A DNA stretch of 64,000 nucleotides from Argyresthia goedartella (GCA_949825045.1 OX463812.1:5626661-5690660), one strand, 5' to 3'. Counted from the first letter of the stretch, positions 11,240 to 21,512 are shown. A program made the numbers and translations. The notes: a model not told the origin generated them from the sequence alone.

Positions 11240-11830
11240 TTGTATTTAGGCATAATTGTGCCACTGCTATCATATGGGAAAAAGCGTGAGGCCATTTTAT
11301 GTTGTGTTATATGTATTTTAGTAAAGCTTTTTTCAATCATATCAAGTGAAAAAAAACGCCGTTACATAAAATAAAATGAAAAAATATATTTCGAAAACGA
11401 ATACTTAAGCTATAACTAACCTAACGAAATAGATAGAAATAGGATTAAGAAATATTAAAGATTTATAAGTAACTGAAAACAATGGTTTATTATGTTAAAC
11501 ATGAAATATTGTTAAGAGTATTTTTCTTCATAAGTATTGGGACACAACTATGCCACTGCCACCCCGTAGGTTATGTTATATTGTGTATTGGCAAACAAAC
11601 TTTTTAAAATCCTTACTACCGGCAAAGCACAGGCTGCATGGTATATTTTAAGGTATTCTTATCATCACGAATACTAAAGCTACACCTAACCTTACGAATT
11701 GGTTAGAAATTTGTTTTTGATATTTTTACTACGTGAAACTGTAAACAACATTATTTAATGTTAAATATGAAATCAAAATTATAATATTATACTTAACTCC
11801 TGTTATTTTTAAATAATAGATAAAAATATT
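11240..11830. repeat. Diverged tandem repeat, two units of about 300 bp
   Basis: Unit 1 (about 11245-11540) and unit 2 (about 11545-11830) share ordered blocks: ATTGTGCCACTGC / ACTATGCCACTGCC, TATGTTGTGTTAT / TATGTTATATTGTG, ACTTAAGCTATAACTAACCT / ACTAAAGCTACACCTAACCT, and TGTTAAACATGAAAT / TGTTAAATATGAAAT. A third partial copy of the CTGTGCCACAGCCACCCC end lies at 26262-26335 in the receptor gene. No coding potential. Confidence 0.6.
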
Positions 11831-11919
11831 ATTTCCCCATATAATAACAGACAGGTAACTTTTACTGATAGGTTAGTTAATATCTCTTACTCCACAAAAC
11901 AGATAAAAAAGAAAGTCGA

Positions 11920-12002
11920 AGTGCAATTGATCTGAGGATTCGAACCTGCGTCATTGTGTCCTGAACTTAGCGCACTCACCGCGAGACCACTAGACTCTCT
12001 TG
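11920..12002 (-). repeat. tRNA-like SINE head
   Basis: On the minus strand a box A-like TCTAGTGGTCTCGCGGTGAG and a box B-like GGTTCGAATCC (complement of GGATTCGAACC at 11936-11946) are correctly spaced. It is probably a tRNA-derived SINE; anticodon-arm pairing is not convincing. Confidence 0.45.
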
Positions 12003-13329
12003 TTGATATGACGAAATAAATAATCTTATTCGTCTTGTTTTGAAAAGTGAAACGGCAACCAAATAATATTCTATAGAAGTATGATCCTTAAGTCTGTCAT
12101 CTTAACGTTGATATTTATTTGTGTCAATAGGTCAATGTATGTGTGTGTGTAATTTGCCCGCACGCCATATTAGTATTTAAGCTATACCTGCAATTTTGCA
12201 GCTAAACGTACAGATCGCATCATCATGGGTCGAGGCGCTAACTGTTCAAGCACAAAATAAATAGGTAGAGAAGTCAACCACATGTACAACTTCACTTTTC
12301 ATAGCTACGCTCGGCGATCGCTCTAGGCTTGTCGACTACGGCTTATGCACGAAAAACTGTCGTGGTACTGGCGCTCCTATTATGAAGAATGAAACGAGAA
12401 GAATGAAACATTACACTACTATTACAATACAAAAGGTACAGATCAGAAAAATACCTGTACAATTTTACGTTTATCAATTTTCTCTATCGAAAATCCCTGA
12501 TAACTTCTAAACGGACTACCCGAGTTACAAAATTTCTATTGCTCTGTCCGTTTTAAACCTACACCTGATATGACACGTAAAACAACACAATATCTACATA
12601 CACAAACAAAAAAACATGTTTTCAACTTAATAATAATAATAAATCTTTTTATTTCAGGTATAAAAACCCATATTGACAAATACCTTAAAAACTAGAGATT
12701 TATAACATTTTATGAACCTAAACTAACTTACTTTAACTTTTACTTTAACAACTTAATTAAGTAAATTGGCGTTAGTAAGGTGGCGTGAATTTACCTAACA
12801 AAAATTTTGTTAATACTTATTTTATTATACTGATTGAAAAATAGGTAACTGTTATTTATTTAAATCGATCTTATATATATTATTCGGGGCCCTTACCTAC
12901 CTATCAAACTGTTCTATACATATAACGTTAAAACGAACCATCGAAATACAGGCAGATAGCTACTTTCAGAAACCACTGGTAGCTTAAAAAACGCCAATTC
13001 ATAGTTTAATGTTGAATTTAAACAACCGTCCACTGAACAGTTATAAAAAAAAAGGTTGCTCCATTTTTGCATTATTTGCATTAACAGACGCGCGTGTCAA
13101 GCGAATGGCACTCACGCTCGCACTGGTTTGAACTGCTCTGAGATATCGTGTCCGTGAGCAGTATCTATGTGTGCGTTGCTCGAGCGCGCTTGTATGTAGA
13201 TTGATTTCTGTACCTATTTATTTTGTGGTTCAAGTGTCAATCAAACAATTAAATTCAGTGAAAAGGTCATTTGTGAGTGTATTTGTGATTCAGTGTAAAA
13301 ACCTCCAGCATTCTGTGAAATCATATATA
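12003..13329. other. AT-rich intergenic stretch
   Basis: No supported gene. It holds a (TAA)n-like run followed by AAATCTTTTTATTTCAGGTA at 12630-12659, which looks like the minus-strand 3' tail of a retroelement, and a (GT)n run at 12136-12150. Nothing else is identifiable. Confidence 0.5.
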
Positions 13330-13903
13330 CAGGGTGTCTGGTAGATCGACGCAAAGACTTAAACTGAAGTTAGTACAGACCATATAGAACCATTCGAGCC
13401 AAACATACATACGGCGAAGTCTTACCGTTAAATTTTTATTGATGATTTAGTGTTTATGAAGAAAAATTTCACAGTTAAGTGATTATCATTGCGAAACTAA
13501 ACAATAATTGAATTATTTTACAATTAATTCTAATTAATTACATAACAAACATTATATCTTGATTAGTGCATTTGATAGGTCAGACTTGGTTTTTACAGAC
13601 CATTGAAGAGCACGGAAAATTTCAATCATTAAGAAAATAAGTTTTTCGGACCTAATTTAACAAAAACAAGTGAAAGCTTTATATGTGAAAATCTTTATAA
13701 AAACATTTTAGTTAATGATCTTTCATTTAAGGTATTATTGACGTAGATACATTACATATTCTTGAAGTAATGACTTACTAACCAGTTTGAGGGAGAAAAT
13801 AGACTTTTTAGACAGTATTTTTAATTTATTCAATTTTTGCTATTTATGCTCGAAATGAGATCCTTGGTTCCTCACACGAGCCTGTCTTCGGACTTCTGTG
13901 GTC
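13330..13903 (+). repeat. Left long terminal inverted repeat
   Basis: It pairs with the reverse complement of 14533-15080 followed by 16391-16436. Examples are GAGATCCTTGGTTCCTCACA near 13857 against TGTGAGGAACCAAGGATCTC near 14570, and TTACCGTTAAATTTTTATTG near 13424 against its complement near 15015. Identity is high but with many substitutions. Confidence 0.85.
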
Positions 13904-13947
13904 ATTCCATCGAAGAATGCAATTCTGCCGATTTCAGTTTTTTTAAA

Positions 13948-14520
13948 TCAATATTGTGGACTGACGAGAGCAAGTTATCCAGAGAAGGTATCACGAACTT
14001 CCATAATAGGCATAAATGGGCTGACAAGCATAACCATCCACATTGTAAAAAGGAAGTGTCATCCCAAACTAAATTCTCAGTCAATGTGTGGGCCGGATAG
14101 GCAGGACGTTGATTGGGCCACACTTCTTACCAGATACCTAAAACAGCCAAAACTACTTGTATTTTGTCCAGAACGACCTCCCGGTTTTGGTGGAAAAGTC
14201 TGTAGCTGCGATGGATCGGGAACTCATGTTCCAACAAGACGGCTGTCCAGCACATTGGACTATTGAAGTCAGAAGCTATCCTGACGACTGTTTTTCCATT
14301 TGCTGGATCGGCAGAGACGGGCCTATTCCTTGGCCTGCTTATTTACCAGACCATTGGGGTCTGGTAAATAAGCAGGGACAAAATAGTTCATTGGGGTCAC
14401 CCAATAAACTATTTTGTGTGGGGTAGAGCCAAAGAACTGGTCTATTCCATCGTAGCCATCAACACAAAAGAAGAGTTGATTTCAAAAACAAGAATGGCTT
14501 CCGACACCATGAATGATGAA
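13948..14520 (+). pseudogene. Transposase remnant (DDE/D type)
   Basis: Motifs in order over three frames: ILWTDESKLSREGITNFHN (first Asp), TKFSVNVWAG (14065-14096), FQQDGCPAHWTIEV (second Asp, 14233-14274), CWIGRDGPIPWPAYLPDH and AKELVYSIVAINTKEEL. This is the insect transposase type that also occurs at 18232-18726. The region after PWPA that should carry the third acidic residue is scrambled by a duplicated CATTGGGGTC segment near 14350-14400. Non-functional. Confidence 0.75.
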
Positions 14521-14532
14521 ATGATGCTAAAA

Positions 14533-15080
14533 ATCACAACCACAGAAGTCTGAAGACAGGCTCGTGTCTGTGTGAGGAACCAAGGATCTCATTTCGAGAA
14601 TGAATAAGTTTAATAAAATAAAAAGACTGCCTAAAAGTCTATTTTTCTCCCTCAAACTGGTTAGTAGGTCATAACTTCAAGAATCTGTAAGGTATCTGCG
14701 TCAATAATACTTTAAATGAAAGATTATGAACTAAGAATGGTTTTATAAATATTTTCACATAAAAAGCTTTCACTTATTTTTGTTAAATTAGGTCCGAAAA
14801 TTTTATTTTATTGATGATTGAAATTTGCCGTGCTCTTCAATGGACTGTAAAACCCAAGTCTGATCTAGCAAATGCATAAATCAAGATTTATTAGAATGCT
14901 TATTAGGTGATTTATTAGAATCAATTGTAAAATAATCCAATTATTATTTAGTTTCGCAATGATAATCACTTAACTGTGAAAAGCTGGAAATTTTCTTCAA
15001 AAACACTAAATCATCAATAAAAATTTAACGGTAAGACTTCGCCGTACGTATGTTTGGCTCCAATGGTTCTAAATGGTCTG
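14533..15080 (-). repeat. Right long terminal inverted repeat, inner part
   Basis: This is the inverted copy of 13370-13903. It stops abruptly at AAATGGTCTG (15071-15080), where the 15081-16390 insertion begins. The missing outer 45 bp of the arm resumes at 16391. Confidence 0.85.
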
Positions 15081-15216
15081 TTTCACAGATATCGAGAGAA
15101 AGATTGATGGGCGTGGCACGTGCGAACGAATCTAGCCTCGATTGTCTAGTAATTAAAATTCTCAGTAGTCGCCGGGCGACCGCAGTGACGAATTCATTTG
15201 CACTGTTTTTCGAAAA

Positions 15217-15306
15217 TGCCGACCTCTGCAATACTTGCGTGCAAAAATAGAAGCGGGAGTGTGAACTCCAAGAACAGCGGAGTGACATATCACTTTGAAG
15301 TTTCAT
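15217..15306 (+). pseudogene. THAP-domain N-terminus remnant
   Basis: ATG at 15217 opens MPTSAILACKNRSGSV followed by NSGVTYHFE. This resembles the start of THAP zinc fingers (Met-Pro, Cys, ACKNRSG, then a Ser/Thr-Tyr/Phe-His-Phe strand), as in P-element transposases. The expected first cysteine is Ser4; the second is Cys9. The downstream half of the finger (second C, H and AVPTF-type motif) is not found. An intron could begin at GTTTCA (15300). Short, so moderate confidence. Confidence 0.5.
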
Positions 15307-15797
15307 TCCAACTATTATTTCTTCTTAAAACAAAAGAAACAATTATTATTACGGAAATAAATAATTCACGAATAATTCGTCACGACTTGATCATTAAAGT
15401 GACAATGTCAAGTTGTTCTTGCTAGGTTCATTATCCATTACTTGTTTTGTATCTTGATTTCACTACATATTGCCAAGCTAACACGCAATGCATATTTAAC
15501 ACTTATCTTAATACGAAAGTAAATATGTATCGAGGTACGGAGGCGAACTGTTACACGCAGCAAAGACGATATTGATGTGATGGGGGTAGTGACAGTGAGA
15601 ATAATGTTTTTGAATCGATAGAAAGAAATAGATGTTTTACCAACTCGAACAAAACCTACTCTACACTAATCAAATCTCTAATGGAAATATATACTAATAT
15701 AAGTAAAAATGCTACGCCTAAATTGTCAAAACGCCAAGTTTTCAAGAAATATTTACATTTATCTGGTCAATAGGTAGTATTGTACTGTACAGGATTA

Positions 15798-16043
15798 TAC
15801 AGAAAGGGTATATATGCCGAAAGGTGGTTGTTAAGGACATCAATCTGGACATCCTTTTCTATCAAAACGATTTGATCAGAGCAACATTATTTTTCACTTT
15901 TCACTTCACTACATTTTGGGCCGAGCGGTCAGCTGATTTGTATGGGGAAGTAAAAAATAACGTTGCTCTGATAAAATCAGATTCATTAAGAAAGCTGTTC
16001 AAAATCATGTCCCAAAGAACCCTTTTCGGCATGGCACCCCGTA
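15798..16043. mobile_element. MITE with about 90-bp inverted repeats nested in the P-like insertion
   Basis: The left arm (TACAGAAAGGGTATATATGC near 15798, TTTGATCAGAGCAACATTA near 15870) pairs with the complement of the right arm (TAACGTTGCTCTGATAAAAT near 15958 and GCATGGCACCCCGTA near 16029). The ends abut TA, consistent with a Tc1/mariner-type target. No ORF. This is the third level of nesting at this site. Confidence 0.65.
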
Positions 16044-16436
16044 TATGCTACAGCCTGTAAACATAGTAATAGGTATTTCTTGTAAAATAAATTTGTCATA
16101 TTACAAACAATGCATTATTTTGTCTATTTAACCACGCATAGATACCACTGTCTATAAATTATAATCGATTGATGAAACACGCTGTCCTTGCAATGTCCTA
16201 ACACTAGCTCGGCTAGCTAGTGTACCTGCGGTAGTGTGGGTGTGTTGGGACGATAGGTGCATGACATTGCACTGACCAATAAAAGCGTAAGGATTGACGT
16301 ATGAGTGGTGTAGACGTGTGCGAGTTCTTAATTTTCGGCGACACTGGTTCCGATACAAGCTTAGCGCCAAGGGCCTATCTCTCGATATCTATGGTCTGTA
16401 CTAACTTCGGTTTTGCATCGATCTACCAGACACTCA

Positions 16437-16668
16437 ATAATTATAAAGCCAAAACTAAGTTTTTGAAGGACGTTTTTAAATCGGTTAAGTCATTCAGTGC
16501 GACCTTAAAACAAGCACTACCAGAGAGGTCAGAAAACGTGTCACAAAATGGTTACTCACCCTTACCTACGAAGCAGCTGAAGACCTGTTAAACGCCCGCA
16601 ATTAAATATACCGATTTATTTTATGTATTAAACACTATATGTTAATGAACATAATACACGTACATATA
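16437..16668 (+). mobile_element. LINE 3' end, left part (C-terminus and 3' UTR start)
   Basis: A frame ending TKWLLTLTYEAAEDLLNARN then TAA (about 16547-16605) matches the C-termini of two other jockey/CR1-like LINEs here (KKWLLTLDYDHTEKLLK near 29010; TKWLSTLDYDKTEALLS near 57720). The 3' UTR is cut at 16668 by the DD41D-type element and continues at 19497. Confidence 0.65.
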
Positions 16669-17865
16669 CAGGGTAACTGGTAAGTCGACCTACATACGTT
16701 GGGAGATGCTAGCACGGAACAAAACCAATTATTGTTACTATCTATATCTATAATCCCACTTTTCAACATATTTCGCACCAATTTTCCTAATCTAGGTGAT
16801 TAAGTCCAGGTATTTTGCTGGTATTAGGTAAAAATAGAGTTAATTTAATATTTAGAAACAAAAAAGAACCGACCACAGCAAAAAAAAACTTTAATACAGG
16901 CTTATGGTGAAAACCGAATATCGCATGTTTACTTAATGGGTTGACTTTGAAGCAGTGTCACCAAAAAAAAATAGTAACTGTTTGTGCAAACAAAACAAAA
17001 AACATCTCCAGTTCTCTAGCTATTTAACGTGGTACAATAGTCAAATAAAATGTTTATTCTTCTTGGGAAAATTGGGCGACAAAGTAGATAAGGTAGCGGA
17101 CTCTAAGATGACCGGTGATTTAAAAAAAAGGATTTTAAGATGTTGTAAGAGCAAAATTATTTTATTTTTATCGCCCGGTGTCCAAAAGGGGGTGTTATAA
17201 GTTTGAAGCGTCTGTCAGTCTGTCGGTCTGTCTGTCTGTATGCTTGTCCGTGGCACTCTAGAAGTCAAAAAGGTGGACGAATTTTGATCCCGTTTTCTGA
17301 AAATAAAAGTAGACATCTCTGCGGTGGTTCTTAGATACTTTTTGTTAAAATCGGTTAAGCCGTTCGAAAATTATCTGCTTAAAAAGGAATAGTGGTCAAA
17401 CGAATGGAGTGATTTTGATGCGGTTTTCTGTAAATGGCAGTAGACTTCTGATGATGAACATCAAAATAGGTCAATTCATGGGGAAAATGCATTATAGAAC
17501 AGCTGATGTGAAAAAGTTTATCATTTAGAATAATCCAAAAATTAATGAGGCCGAGACGGAAAGAAAAGTTTTGACATAAAAATTAAGGAAAATTATATTT
17601 TCTTCGAAATTTGAATTTTCAGTACTCTAGGTGATGTCTGTCAATTACTGGACTGAATAGTCCACGGATAGGTCCTTACGAGGTCCTTACGCGTACTATC
17701 GTAACTTGTGCTGTGCGTACCGTAATACCTTCCTCCCTGAGCTAACATTTTCATCGCGACTTTGCTTGTTTTGTGGACTTTTGAATCTTCTCCTGTACTG
17801 TGACCTGGCTGTGTAACTAGGACTTCGACTTGCTTGTGATTTTGATTGTGAGATTTTGGTTCACG

Positions 17866-18111
17866 ATGCCCGTGTTTTCTAATGAAGAATATGCTGATAT
17901 TCTTATGTGTTACGGGTGGTGTCAAGGGAATTCTCGAGCAGCACGGGCAGAGTATGTGCAACGTTATCCAGGTCGTCGAGTGCCAGATATGTCTGTGTTT
18001 GATGGTGCTTACCGACGACTAAGAGAAACTGGCTCGGTGCAACGACGAAATACGGATATGAGTAGACCACGTGTGTATGACGTCAACGTGGAAGACGAAA
18101 TACAAAGATGA
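17866..18111 (+). pseudogene. Transposase N-terminal DNA-binding part (DUF4817-like)
   Basis: ATG at 17866 begins MPVFSNEEYADILMCYGWCQ, followed by AARAEYVQRYPGRRVPDMSV and FDGAYRRLRETGSVQRRN. This is the helix-turn-helix type called DUF4817 at the start of many insect transposases. The frame stops at 18109-18111 after VEDEIQR. The linker and first catalytic Asp expected next are absent, so an internal deletion separates this from the C-terminal part. Confidence 0.75.
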
Positions 18112-18231
18112 CGAATCTAAATTTGATAAAGATGGCATATCAAACTATCATAATTCTCACTATTGAGCTCCTAAAACGCTACGAAATCCAAATAAGAAGA
18201 GAGTGAAAGGAAGATTCAGCGAAGATTCAGT

Positions 18232-18726
18232 GTGGACGTCTGGATGGGAATTATAAATAACCATTTAAATGAACTTGTTTTCTTGCCTCAAAATTTGAAT
18301 GGTGAAAGGTACCAGATATTTTTGACAATGGAATTACATGATTTATTAGATGATTTACCGCTTGCACTGATAAGAGACATGTGGTATCAACACGACGGCT
18401 GTCCAGCTCACTACTTTAGGGGCGTCCGGGATTGGCCGAATGAAAATTTCCCAGACAGATGGATCGGGATAGGAGGTCCACTACCATGGCCTGCAAGGTG
18501 TCCAGACCTAACCCCGATGGATTATTACTTATGGGGACACATGAAGAGTATCGTGTACCAAGATGGTCATCCTGTCGCAAATGCAGACATTTTGAAACAA
18601 AGGATTATTGACGCATCTGAAAAAATGAGAAGGCAGCTCACAACCAGAGCAGTCAAAAATGAATTGAGAACTAGATTACGAAATTGTATCAGGAACATGG
18701 GTAGTCATGTTGAATATGAATTGTAA
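18232..18726 (+). pseudogene. Transposase C-terminal catalytic part
   Basis: An open frame of 164 codons includes WMGIINNHLNELVFLPQNLN, MWYQHDGCPAHY (catalytic Asp), FPDRWIGIGGPLPWPARCPD and LTPMDYYLWGHMKSIVYQ. Counting from the HDG aspartate to the PMD aspartate gives 41 intervening residues, the DD41D signature reported for rosa-like IS630/Tc1/mariner families. The first catalytic Asp is missing with the deleted middle. The frame is otherwise intact to the TAA at 18724-18726, so decay is recent or this half was still under constraint until the deletion. Confidence 0.8.
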
Positions 18727-19496
18727 AGATAATACCCCCTTCCCCCTGACTTATTGTATCTTAACAAAACGTATCTAAGAACCACCGCAGAGATGTCTAC
18801 TTTTATTTACAGAAAACGGCATCAAAATTCGTCCACCTGTTTGACTTCTAGAGTGCCACGGACAGGCATACAGACAGACAGACCGACAGACTGACAGACG
18901 CTTCAAACTTATAACACCCCCTTTTGGACACCGGGCGATAAAATTAAAATAATTTTGCCCTTACAACATCTTAAAACCCTTTTTTTTTAATCACCGGTCA
19001 TCTTAGAGTCCGCTACCTTATCTACTTTGTCGCCCAATTTTCCCAAGAATAATAAACATTTTATTTGACTATTGTACCTCGTTGAATAGCTAGAGAACTG
19101 GAGATGTTTTAGGTTTTGTTTGCACAAACAGTTACTAGTTTTTTTTTTGGTGACACTGCTTCAAATTAAACCCATTAAGTAAACATGCGATATTCGGTTT
19201 TCACCATAAGCCTGTATTATAGGGTTTTTTTTGCTGTGGTCGGTTCTTTTTTGTTTCTAAATATTTAATTAACTCTATTTTTACCTAATACCAGCAAAAT
19301 ATCTGAACTTAATCACCTAGATTAGGAAAATTGGTGCGAAATATGTTGAAAATTGGGATTTTTCCTCGAAAATCTTTAAAGGCCTCTAACTTGAAAACGG
19401 TAAATTTTCGGGTAGGGTCTTTCATAGTAACAATGGTCGGTTTTGATCCGTGCTAGCACCTCCCAACGTATGTAGGTCGACTTACCAGTCACCCTG

Positions 19497-19865
19497 TATA
19501 TATTATATTAAAATATCACACACGCACACACACATGCTATACTACACTTTACTAACCCAACATTTCAATCCCTCTTCCCCTTTTCTTCATTGTCATACCA
19601 TGAACAGTAATTTCCACATCTTATCCTCACCCTCCAAATACAATCAACACGCGATCGCGTTTTCCGTTCTGTGTATGGCAACCGTAACTCAAGATATGCA
19701 CGATACAGGTTCGCCTAGTGTGCCCATCACAAACAAGCTGCTAAAAGGATAAACTACCCACCAATCTTAACATTGTATTTTATCAACCGTGCATTGTAAT
19801 TTAGACGTCCTTTGATACCTATCTTTTTGCTAAAGAAATAAATTTGTATTTGTTTTTGTATTTAA
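19497..19865 (+). mobile_element. LINE 3' end, right part with tail
   Basis: This continues the 3' UTR cut at 16668. It includes an (AC)n run near 19517-19534 and ends in a TTTGTATTTGTTTTTGTATT tail (19843-19862), like the TATTTTG-repeat tail of the LINE at 57535-58245. Confidence 0.6.
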
Positions 19866-20106
19866 CAATCTACATGCTAGCATTCATTATTATTCAATAT
19901 CCCTTCTATTCTCTGCCATTTTCGTATTTTTGTATTTAGTGTTTATTAATGCATATTACTTCCTTACCCCCTTATTTATTAAACACTCCTTGTAGTTTAT
20001 TTATTTTATTAATTTTTACGACTTTGTATTTTTTATTTACGATTATGTATTCGGATTTAGTAAAAAATAGTTTATTAACACCTACACTTATATTATCATC
20101 CTCTCT

Positions 20107-20440
20107 TTGATAAGGTGCCGACAGAATACCAGCGTTGCGGGACCTGTAGGCCCTGTGACACATGCTGAGTCGGAACCTATTCGCTGCTTCGATAGACACT
20201 GCACGACGGAATGTGGCCGCAAAATTAAATTTAGCGTATTAAATGTAAATTTTTCACATGTTATATTTTTGCTGTCGTGCTTTTATTCTCTTTTGTTTTA
20301 TATGTTGTTCTTATTATTGCCTTTAATTGTATGTTTCACCTGTTTATGTTATTTTGTATCTTTTTGAATGTAATTTTGTGTGTGTGTGTTTTGTAGTCCG
20401 AGTAAATTTATTTCTATTATATTCTATTTCTTTTTCTATA
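20107..20440 (+). mobile_element. Probable retroelement 3' end
   Basis: A GC-balanced block (GATAAGGTGCCGACAGAATA to GGAATGTGGCCGCAAAATTA) is followed by T-rich UTR-like sequence and a TTTATTTCTATTATATTC tail at 20407-20424. The block has the look of a LINE C-terminus/3' UTR, but I cannot assign the family. 19866-20106 is AT-rich without features. Confidence 0.35.
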
Positions 20441-20635
20441 AAAGTATTTGGTATATGATTATAGTAACTAGATATTTTATTTTATTTATTAACCTTTTTC
20501 TTTTTCGGTTTTCGCTATCAAGTCTTGTTCAATAGGCCTCTCCGTGGGCGGTCGTCTATAATGTAAGACTCAGTTTGTCAACGCGTATTCTATATTTTTT
20601 TCATTGTACACTTCCTAATCAATCCCAATCAATTC

Positions 20636-21165
20636 CCAATCAATAAATAAGTGTAATAATCAAACTATCTCCAGCGTTTAACTTCATCTTCATCATCATC
20701 AATCATGATCACAGCCCTTTGGAGGGCAGTCCCACTCCCAGTCCCACAAAATTTTCCCACGTAGACGTGGGCCTATCTCCCTCCAAGTGCCGCCCGCGGT
20801 CGAACTAAGAGATCAGGCCCCCTAGACAAGTGACATCGCTAAGGATAGCGAGTCGAAACGATAACTTTTTATGTATGCGATATGACATTTGGAATCGCTA
20901 AGGTGACGTCACCTAGCGAATCCAAATGTCAAATCGCATACATGAAAAGTTATCGCTTCGACTCGCTATCCTTAGCGATGTCACTTGTCTACAGGCACTG
21001 GCATGGCAAGCAATTGGACCCTACTGCCGTCATCATCCGTGGCTTTGAAGCGATAAGAGCCACGTGCATCATCCAGTTTGGGAGTTCGGCATTTGGGAGT
21101 CCGAGGTGATTTCTACCCGTATCACATCATCATTTAGGCTCCCAGGTGGGACCTACCGATTCATG
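20636..21165. repeat. Dispersed repeat R1, copy 2, carrying a MITE
   Basis: Matches 241-590 on both sides of a nested palindromic element (20825-20989). The right flank GGCTTTGAAGCGATAAGAGC to GGTGGGACCTACCGATTC matches copy 1 closely. Confidence 0.75.
20825..20989. mobile_element. Near-perfect palindromic MITE
   Basis: Two arms of about 80 bp are inverted copies with only a few mismatches (left GACAAGTGACATCGCTAAGG; right ends CCTTAGCGATGTCACTTGTC). The centre contains GTGACGTCAC. TA flanks both ends (20823-20824 and 20990-20991), consistent with a Tc1/mariner-type target-site duplication. No coding capacity. It sits inside repeat R1. Confidence 0.85.
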
Positions 21166-21277
21166 AAAGATGTATATGGTTTGATTCGTAGTGAATTAAA
21201 GTAAGTACGTGAATTAAGTCATTGACATTTCCGAGCGAGAGACAGTGATGATGCATGATGCAGATTGTCCAAAATAC

Positions 21278-21456
21278 CTGCAACCAGTATTCCTCACTAA
21301 GCACACAGAACTCAGCGTGCGGCGCCAAGCATCGAAGCTGAAGGCTTGCACGATGCGTCGCCCCCAACAAAGCCGCTCCCAGGTCCAGGACCACTGCATT
21401 CACTCCGGGAGAGGGATTCGGCAGTGGAGATATTCCTTGCGTTCCTAGCACTACCA
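21278..21456 (-). CDS. ASH/MSP-domain protein gene, exon 5 of those visible
   Basis: The acceptor TCTCTCCCAG precedes TGGTAG (exon start 21456). The donor is CAG/GTATTT after 21278. The exon supplies 2 nt plus 59 codons, completing the 1-nt overhang of the preceding exon. It encodes a beta-strand pattern VVLDLGAALLGATHRASLQL followed by EFCVLSEEYWLQ, like the first half of a second ASH/MSP (Ig-like) repeat. Exons beyond this point (lower coordinates) were not found; the region is filled with repeats and transposons and the gene may continue outside the window. Confidence 0.65.
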
Positions 21457-21512
21457 CTGGGAGAGACGATATCATTGTGAATACAAATGTTTATTTACAT
21501 TAATATTGCGCT

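Larger units (their letters stand above)
15081..16390 (+). mobile_element. P-superfamily-like DNA transposon remnant with 8-bp target-site duplication
   Basis: The insertion divides the right arm of the preceding element and is flanked by ATGGTCTG at 15073-15080 and 16391-16398. The left arm of the host element (complement of 13376-13400) contains the site only once. The ends carry a 13-bp inverted repeat AGATATCGAGAGA (15087-15099 and complement at 16378-16390), offset by 6 nt at the left end. Inside, a THAP-like start is readable at 15217. An 8-bp duplication occurs in P and hAT elements; the THAP domain points to P. The remainder is non-coding, so it is a non-autonomous or decayed copy. 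Confidence 0.6.
13330..16436 (+). mobile_element. IS630/Tc1/mariner-type element with about 570-bp inverted repeats, interrupted
   Basis: The left end CAGGGTGTCTGGTAGATCGA (13330) and the degenerate right end (complement of GATCTACCAGACACT, to about 16434) are inverted copies. The arms extend to 13903 on the left and from 14533 on the right. Between them lies a decayed transposase. The right arm is split at 15080/16391 by an unrelated insertion; the left arm supplies the uninterrupted sequence. The transposase and terminal sequence resemble the element at 16669-19496. Confidence 0.85.
16669..19496 (+). mobile_element. IS630/Tc1/mariner-type element (DD41D spacing) with about 0.7-kb inverted repeats
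   Basis: The ends are CAGGGTAACTGGTAAGTCGA (16669) and its complement at 19477-19496, flanked by TA. The inverted arms run to about 17353 on the left and from about 18766 on the right; the right arm has an extra segment of about 45 bp near its outer end. Both arms carry a (CTGT)n-like tract near 17210-17240 and 18865-18900. A bipartite transposase lies between. The element interrupts a LINE 3' UTR. The family resembles insect IS630/Tc1/mariner elements whose N-terminus carries a DUF4817-like helix-turn-helix. Confidence 0.85.

Noticed and set aside
19450..19752. 100-codon open frame overlapping the element right end
   Set aside because: It crosses the transposon terminus into a LINE 3' UTR and has no family signature.
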